Source: Lethocerus indicus
Lineage: Eukaryota; Arthropoda; Insecta; Hemiptera; Belostomatidae
Direction of reading: 5' to 3'
Length of the DNA: 64,000 nt
Assembly: GCA_019843655.1 (NCBI GenBank)
Contig: JACDQD010000006.1
Location: 28,228,246-28,292,245, forward strand
Below the pieces are notes generated by a model. It saw nothing but the letters and a program-made list of their open reading frames with translations, was not told the origin of the DNA and ran no database searches. A program made the translations under genes and the position numbers. Of this stretch, positions 60,119-64,000 are shown piece after piece (position 1 is the stretch's first letter; each line of letters opens with the position of its first letter).

Positions 60119-60609
60119 GTTCGTATGTTTCTGTCTCCTCCCGCTGCTTTGGTCTTTTGCTAGACCGGTTTCGGCCGCCCTCGCCGTCTTCAGTAGCGGT
60201 GTTAGTCACTATTGGCACTTTGGATGTTTTCTGTGGCATCCTCACTGCACTGTCACTGTGGCGGTTGTCTCTGTTATATTAGGGTACCCAAAAGTAATCA
60301 AAACATTTTTACTTTGGAATTCATTATATTAATCTACTATATATTCACCGATATTTCCACTGTGCCACTTTTCCGGCAAATTTTCGATTCCTCCCCCTCC
60401 CCCCCCGATCGAGGAACTCCTCGAGACCGAAATACGTCTTATCAAATTGTTGATTACTTTTGGGTACACCCAATATATACGTAACAGTGCAGTGAGTATG
60501 CCCCAGAAAACACCGCTACTGAAGACGGCGAGCGGCGGCCGAAACCGGTCTAGCAAAAGACCAGACCGGCGAGAGAGGAGACAGAAACATCACGAAATCT
60601 ACAGTATTC
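60119..60609. mobile_element. Foldback family copy interrupted by a MITE
   Basis: The left arm (TTTCTGTCTCCTCCCGCTGC to CACTGCACTGTCACTGTGGC) and right arm (AACAGTGCAGTGAGTATGCC to GAGACAGAAACATCACGAAA) are separated by the mariner-derived MITE at 60279-60473. The foldback is therefore the older insertion. Both arms retain the conserved core. Confidence 0.8.
60279..60473 (-). mobile_element. Mariner-derived MITE nested in a foldback
   Basis: 195 bp with ends TTAGGGTACCCAAAAGTAAT and GATTACTTTTGGGTACACCC, and TA on both sides. The minus strand still encodes NLPEKWHSGNIGEYIVD and a stop, matching the C terminus of mariner transposases, so this is an internal-deletion derivative. Same family as 27886-28086. 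Confidence 0.75.
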
Positions 60610-62276
60610 CAACCAGGCTGTCTGTAGTTAATACATATAAGACAACTGTTATCGATATTAAAAATAACAAGCGAAACATAGCAGGTTAACCCAGTTACAT
60701 ACATAAACTAATTAATCGCTTTTTGATTGCTGCCGAACATAAAAGTGTAATTAAGTGTAATGAATTGAGGCAACCTTTTTTTTCTTTTTTCCTTTTTTCA
60801 TTCAGCCTCCCTTTCACCTCCAGTAATTCTGGGCGCGTCCTCCATAACTCGATTGTTTCAAAGACGAAAGTAATTACGGGCGGGAAAGTTGCCGAAAAAC
60901 TTGTAATATACATTCGCGAAAACGGGTATATATCCTGACTGAAGACTTTCTAGCAGACTCATAATATAATATTTTCAAATTGTCTACAGTCCGATGAATA
61001 CAAATATTTCACAACTGATGAATAGAAAAACATTTTTGAAAACCGAGGATTTCAGTAATTCTTGCGCCCGATTCCGCGCAGTGTATTCAAATCGTCGGTG
61101 TGTAATATAATATTAGGAGGGCGGAAAGGCCGACGGAGGTCGGTAGGAAAGGCCCTGAAGAAGGAGGTGTAGTGGGAGAGGCTCGCCGCCGGACACGAGC
61201 AATGACCTTCTTGGCGGCCGAAACATTCGAAAGACATTTCAACGAAATATTAATTAAACAAATATAGAAATAATATTGATTCTCTATAATGAACCGAGAA
61301 TTCAATAATCCTACGTGGTTTCATTTGCTGTAGAAAACCTTGAATCGGATCGTGAGATCTTCATCGGATCTCTATTTCAAACGACAATAGATGATATTCG
61401 GTCCTTGACAGTGCGGAGAAACTAGTATTTTATTTTTTTTCAAAATCGAACAGAGCTAAGTGTGGGCGCGATCGTTCGTCAAAGGCCGAAGACGAACTTG
61501 CGAAGTTAGGCAAAACGAACGTCGGTTGCTCAATAACCGGTGACAGAGTCATCATCTGCGGCTTTGGCACTAAAACCAGGGCACTATAACAGAGTGGCTG
61601 AGCGGAACCAACGCTGAAGAAGGATTCAGTCTCACAATTAATTAAACAATGACGGTCGTAATTTTTATGGCCCGAGGTAGGTCCGCCTTCGTTCGGAATG
61701 TTTCAGACACGAAATCGGCGATAGAAACGGTACAGGAAAATAGTAGTTGTGTTAAATAAAATGCTTAGGATGGCCGGAGATGGAGCTCGGTCACGACTTT
61801 CGACTACTTCTGACGAAAGCCCCTTCTTCTTGACCGAACTGACAATTTCACACAATTAAAGTCGGGGGGGAGGCCGCGATCCCCCCCCCGAAACGAAAAT
61901 ATTCCGGTCCCTACGGCGGTTTTGAAATCAAAAGCGGACAGACGGGCGAGAAACCGAACAACCGGCGGACCGCGCAATTTCCCGACCGGAGTGAAATTTT
62001 TACATTTGCATACCGCGCGAGACGGTCGCGGAAAAATGCCCACGTTAATTGATCATTCACGTGCGGGTTCTATCAATTCAACGCACCTGTCGGAACGCGG
62101 GTTGGAGGAGAACGCACTGAAATTTTACGCGTCTAAACTAAATCTTAAATTGTAATTTAAACGCGTAACCGACACCAGCAAGAATGAGAAGCCTCTAACT
62201 CGGATTGAGCTAAACCATCAATTGAAGGATTGAGATGAGAGCGTCTCCTTCCGTTTGATTCTAAGGACACCTAGAC

Positions 62277-62592
62277 AGGGTGGATTAGGATGAGGAGAAA
62301 GGGCGGAAGTCGGACTTCAGGAACCGGGATTTTGCGACTTCGTCGACTGTCGGGGTATGTTGTGTGGTTAGAAACATACCCTGGGGAGTATTAAGGATGG
62401 TAAGAAGGACTTTTGACTGAAATCTCTAGATTTCTGGAACCCAATAGCTTTATACGCTAAGTCCCTGTCGGTTTAAGTATAGCTTTGTATATCGTCAGTT
62501 TGTTACTTAAGGTCAATTTTGATGCCCGTTTTAGTAATGGTCTTAAAAGTCCAAATTTTCGGTTTAAGTCGATTCTTTTGAGCAGGGTCTCC
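62277..62592 (-). pseudogene. Second Jockey-type LINE fragment
   Basis: Shares long stretches with 42440-42805: GTGGATTAGGATGAGGAGAA, GGTTAGAAACATACC, TTGTTACTTAAGGTCAATTT and AAGTCGATTCTTTTGAG. It covers the same reverse-transcriptase C-terminal region on the minus strand, with small deletions and no open frame. Both copies start at nearly the same point near the 3' end, consistent with 5'-truncated LINE insertions. Confidence 0.65.
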
Positions 62593-63604
62593 TCCCTCGG
62601 CAAGTTTATTATTCAATAAGTGATTTAAACTAATATGTAAACCAACCCCCCAATGGGTTGAAACCTAAAGAAACAGAAAAGTCATTTCCATTGCAACTCT
62701 TCAGGCGTTCTGACGTAAGAATTCTGATTAGCGCTTTTATAACGTATTGGCATATTGGGCGTTTAAAGAAACATACATTTATTTATAAAAAAAAAGATAT
62801 TCAAATAACCCTAAGGGACATTTAAATTGGACGACGGTGAGACGATTAATGGGCGGACAATTCTCGACTGAACAAATCGGTTATTTTAACCGCCACGATT
62901 TATTATTTCTATACGTTCGAAGTCATTTACACGCTTCCTAGACCGGTGACCGATTTAGAATTCAGCTGATGTGCCACATTTTCTTGGCGACTAATGCAAA
63001 ATGCCTGACCTGGACGCCGGGGGTTGTGGGGAAATCGTAGAAGAACGAATTTGAAATACTCAAAAGAATATTTGGAACGAGCCAAAAATTAAAATAATAA
63101 TTCGATTTGTTCCATTCCAGAGACACTGGAGTGATTACATGAAATTGCATCCGGAGATATTAAACTTTTAAACAATTACAGAATAAAAATAAACGATTAA
63201 AAAAATAAGCTTAAGAACACCTCCTCCGTAGATGAGCACGGACAATCCGTCAGAAGTTATTATTGTTTGAATAACGATTTGCCTCATTACTATATCCAAT
63301 CGAAAATTATGAGGATTTTATATGCGTACGAAATTCCAATAGAACATTAAAACGAGAGCTAAGGGCAAGAGAATTGATAGAATTAAACGTGAATTCGAGA
63401 CACGGCAATTTTTTTTTGTCGAACGCCTATACACAGTCAATTAAGTTACCTTTCTGGCGATACGGTGTGATTATGTTCCGGGAAAAGGAGTAAGTTTGGG
63501 TAATCACGAAGCCAGGCATCGGCCGAGCAGAAGTCATTTTCCTTATCATTAAAGCCGAATCGCTAAAGCGAAATTAAGACATATCGTAAATTATATAACT
63601 CGGT

Positions 63605-63623
63605 GCCGGGTTCGAATCCCGGC
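63605..63623 (+). other. tRNA-like T-arm / pol III B-box
   Basis: GCCGGGTTCGAATCCCGGC forms a perfect 5-bp T-stem with a TTCGAAT loop and contains the exact B-box GGTTCGAATCC. No matching D-arm, anticodon arm or acceptor stem is visible upstream, so it is not a tRNA gene. It could be a tRNA fragment or part of a SINE. Confidence 0.4.
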
Positions 63624-63635
63624 TATTTATTAGGT

Positions 63636-63790
63636 ATGTATTTTGGTCTTGAGGAGTTCTACAAGTGGCAGACTGTTGTTGATAATATCGGTGAATATAT
63701 AGTAGAAATTAAAGTTTCTTTTTTAGCAAAATAAAATGAATTCCGGAGTCAAAAATATCGATTACTTTCAGCTACCCCTAATATTCGATT
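63636..63790 (+). mobile_element. Decayed mariner-derived MITE
   Basis: Contains TTTTGGTCTTGAGGAGTTCT, GATAATATCGGTGAATATAT and AAGTTTCTTTTTTAGCAAAA in the same order as the copy at 27886-28086, and ends in a worn TACCCCTAATA. The left inverted end is lost. Confidence 0.6.
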
Positions 63791-63917
63791 AACGATCAAA
63801 AGAATATATTGTACAATATTATACAGATTCTCTGGCAAACTGACATCGTTACTCGAGATTAAAACACCAATGGAGGGTGGAAATAAAATTTTACCGACTT
63901 GTAATTGAAAAAAATTA

Positions 63918-64000
63918 GTTTGACATACATGTTTTGTGGTATGGAAGGGGGGTTTGGAATACCGTACAGTTTGGTCTTTTGCTAGACCGGTTTCGGCTGC
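63918..64000. mobile_element. Foldback family copy, left end, cut by the window edge
   Basis: Starts TTAGTTTGACATACATGTTT, then TTTGGAATACCGTACAG and TTTTGCTAGACCGGTTTCGG, the left-arm order of the family. It continues past the right edge. Confidence 0.75.

Larger units (their letters stand above)
60057..64000. other. Upstream btsz intron (5' end outside window)
   Basis: The sequence right of the zinc-finger exon must be intron, because that exon starts in mid-helix and needs two bases from an earlier exon. I found no exon for the N-terminal Rab-binding helix here. It contains a foldback with nested MITE, a LINE fragment, a tRNA-like T-arm, a decayed mariner MITE and the beginning of another foldback. 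60620-62270 and 62600-63600 show nothing I can support. Confidence 0.65.

Noticed and set aside
61588..61640. tRNA gene suggested by AGAGTGGCTGAGCGG (A-box-like)
   Set aside because: No B-box or foldable anticodon and T arms at the right distance.

Overview
This window is eukaryotic. It carries most of one very large, intron-rich gene on the minus strand, and almost everything else lies in that gene's introns. The gene is the insect synaptotagmin-like protein bitesize (btsz). Ten coding exons can be placed, and their splice phases agree at every junction. From right to left (5' to 3' of the gene) they encode: a FYVE-type zinc finger of the Slp homology domain (59823-60056), the second half of that domain with the E-L-x4-T-G-D-W motif (58501-58565), an acidic linker (57812-58237), a 4.6 kb low-complexity Ser/Glu/Asp-rich exon (50599-55218), a small linker exon (16605-16693), the C2A domain over three exons (15522-15706, 13946-14048, 13393-13554) and the C2B domain over two (13101-13282, 225-433). 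The first exons (N-terminal Rab-binding helix) and the last lie outside the window. The gene content and the mariner, Jockey-like and foldback repeats point to an arthropod, most likely an insect. The species cannot be named from the sequence.

Layout: 1-55 is the end of a foldback repeat. 434-13100 is an intron almost filled by a 12 kb satellite locus. In its centre is a 96-bp tandem array (about 3178-10478). On each side is an arm of a different, roughly 21-bp-based repeat, and the two arms are in opposite orientation, so the locus is one giant inverted repeat. 16694-50598 is a 34 kb intron with many copies of one foldback/MITE family, mariner-derived MITEs, a piggyBac-like MITE, a 1.6 kb element with long inverted ends, a Jockey-type LINE fragment, simple repeats and G-rich tracts. 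55219-59822 holds AT-rich introns with a small mariner MITE. 60057-64000 is upstream intron with a foldback that has a MITE nested in it, a second LINE fragment, a tRNA-like T-arm and the start of another foldback.

The encoded protein would join a Rab27/Rab-binding Slp homology domain to two C2 domains. In Drosophila, Bitesize works at apical membranes and binds phosphoinositides and Moesin. The large middle exon needs two compensating single-base changes in homopolymers (53091-53096 and 52318-52322) to read through; these look like assembly errors. The most interesting non-coding signals are the inverted-repeat satellite locus, the dispersed foldback family whose arms contain a hammerhead-ribozyme-like core, and a possible poison exon at 15993-16050.
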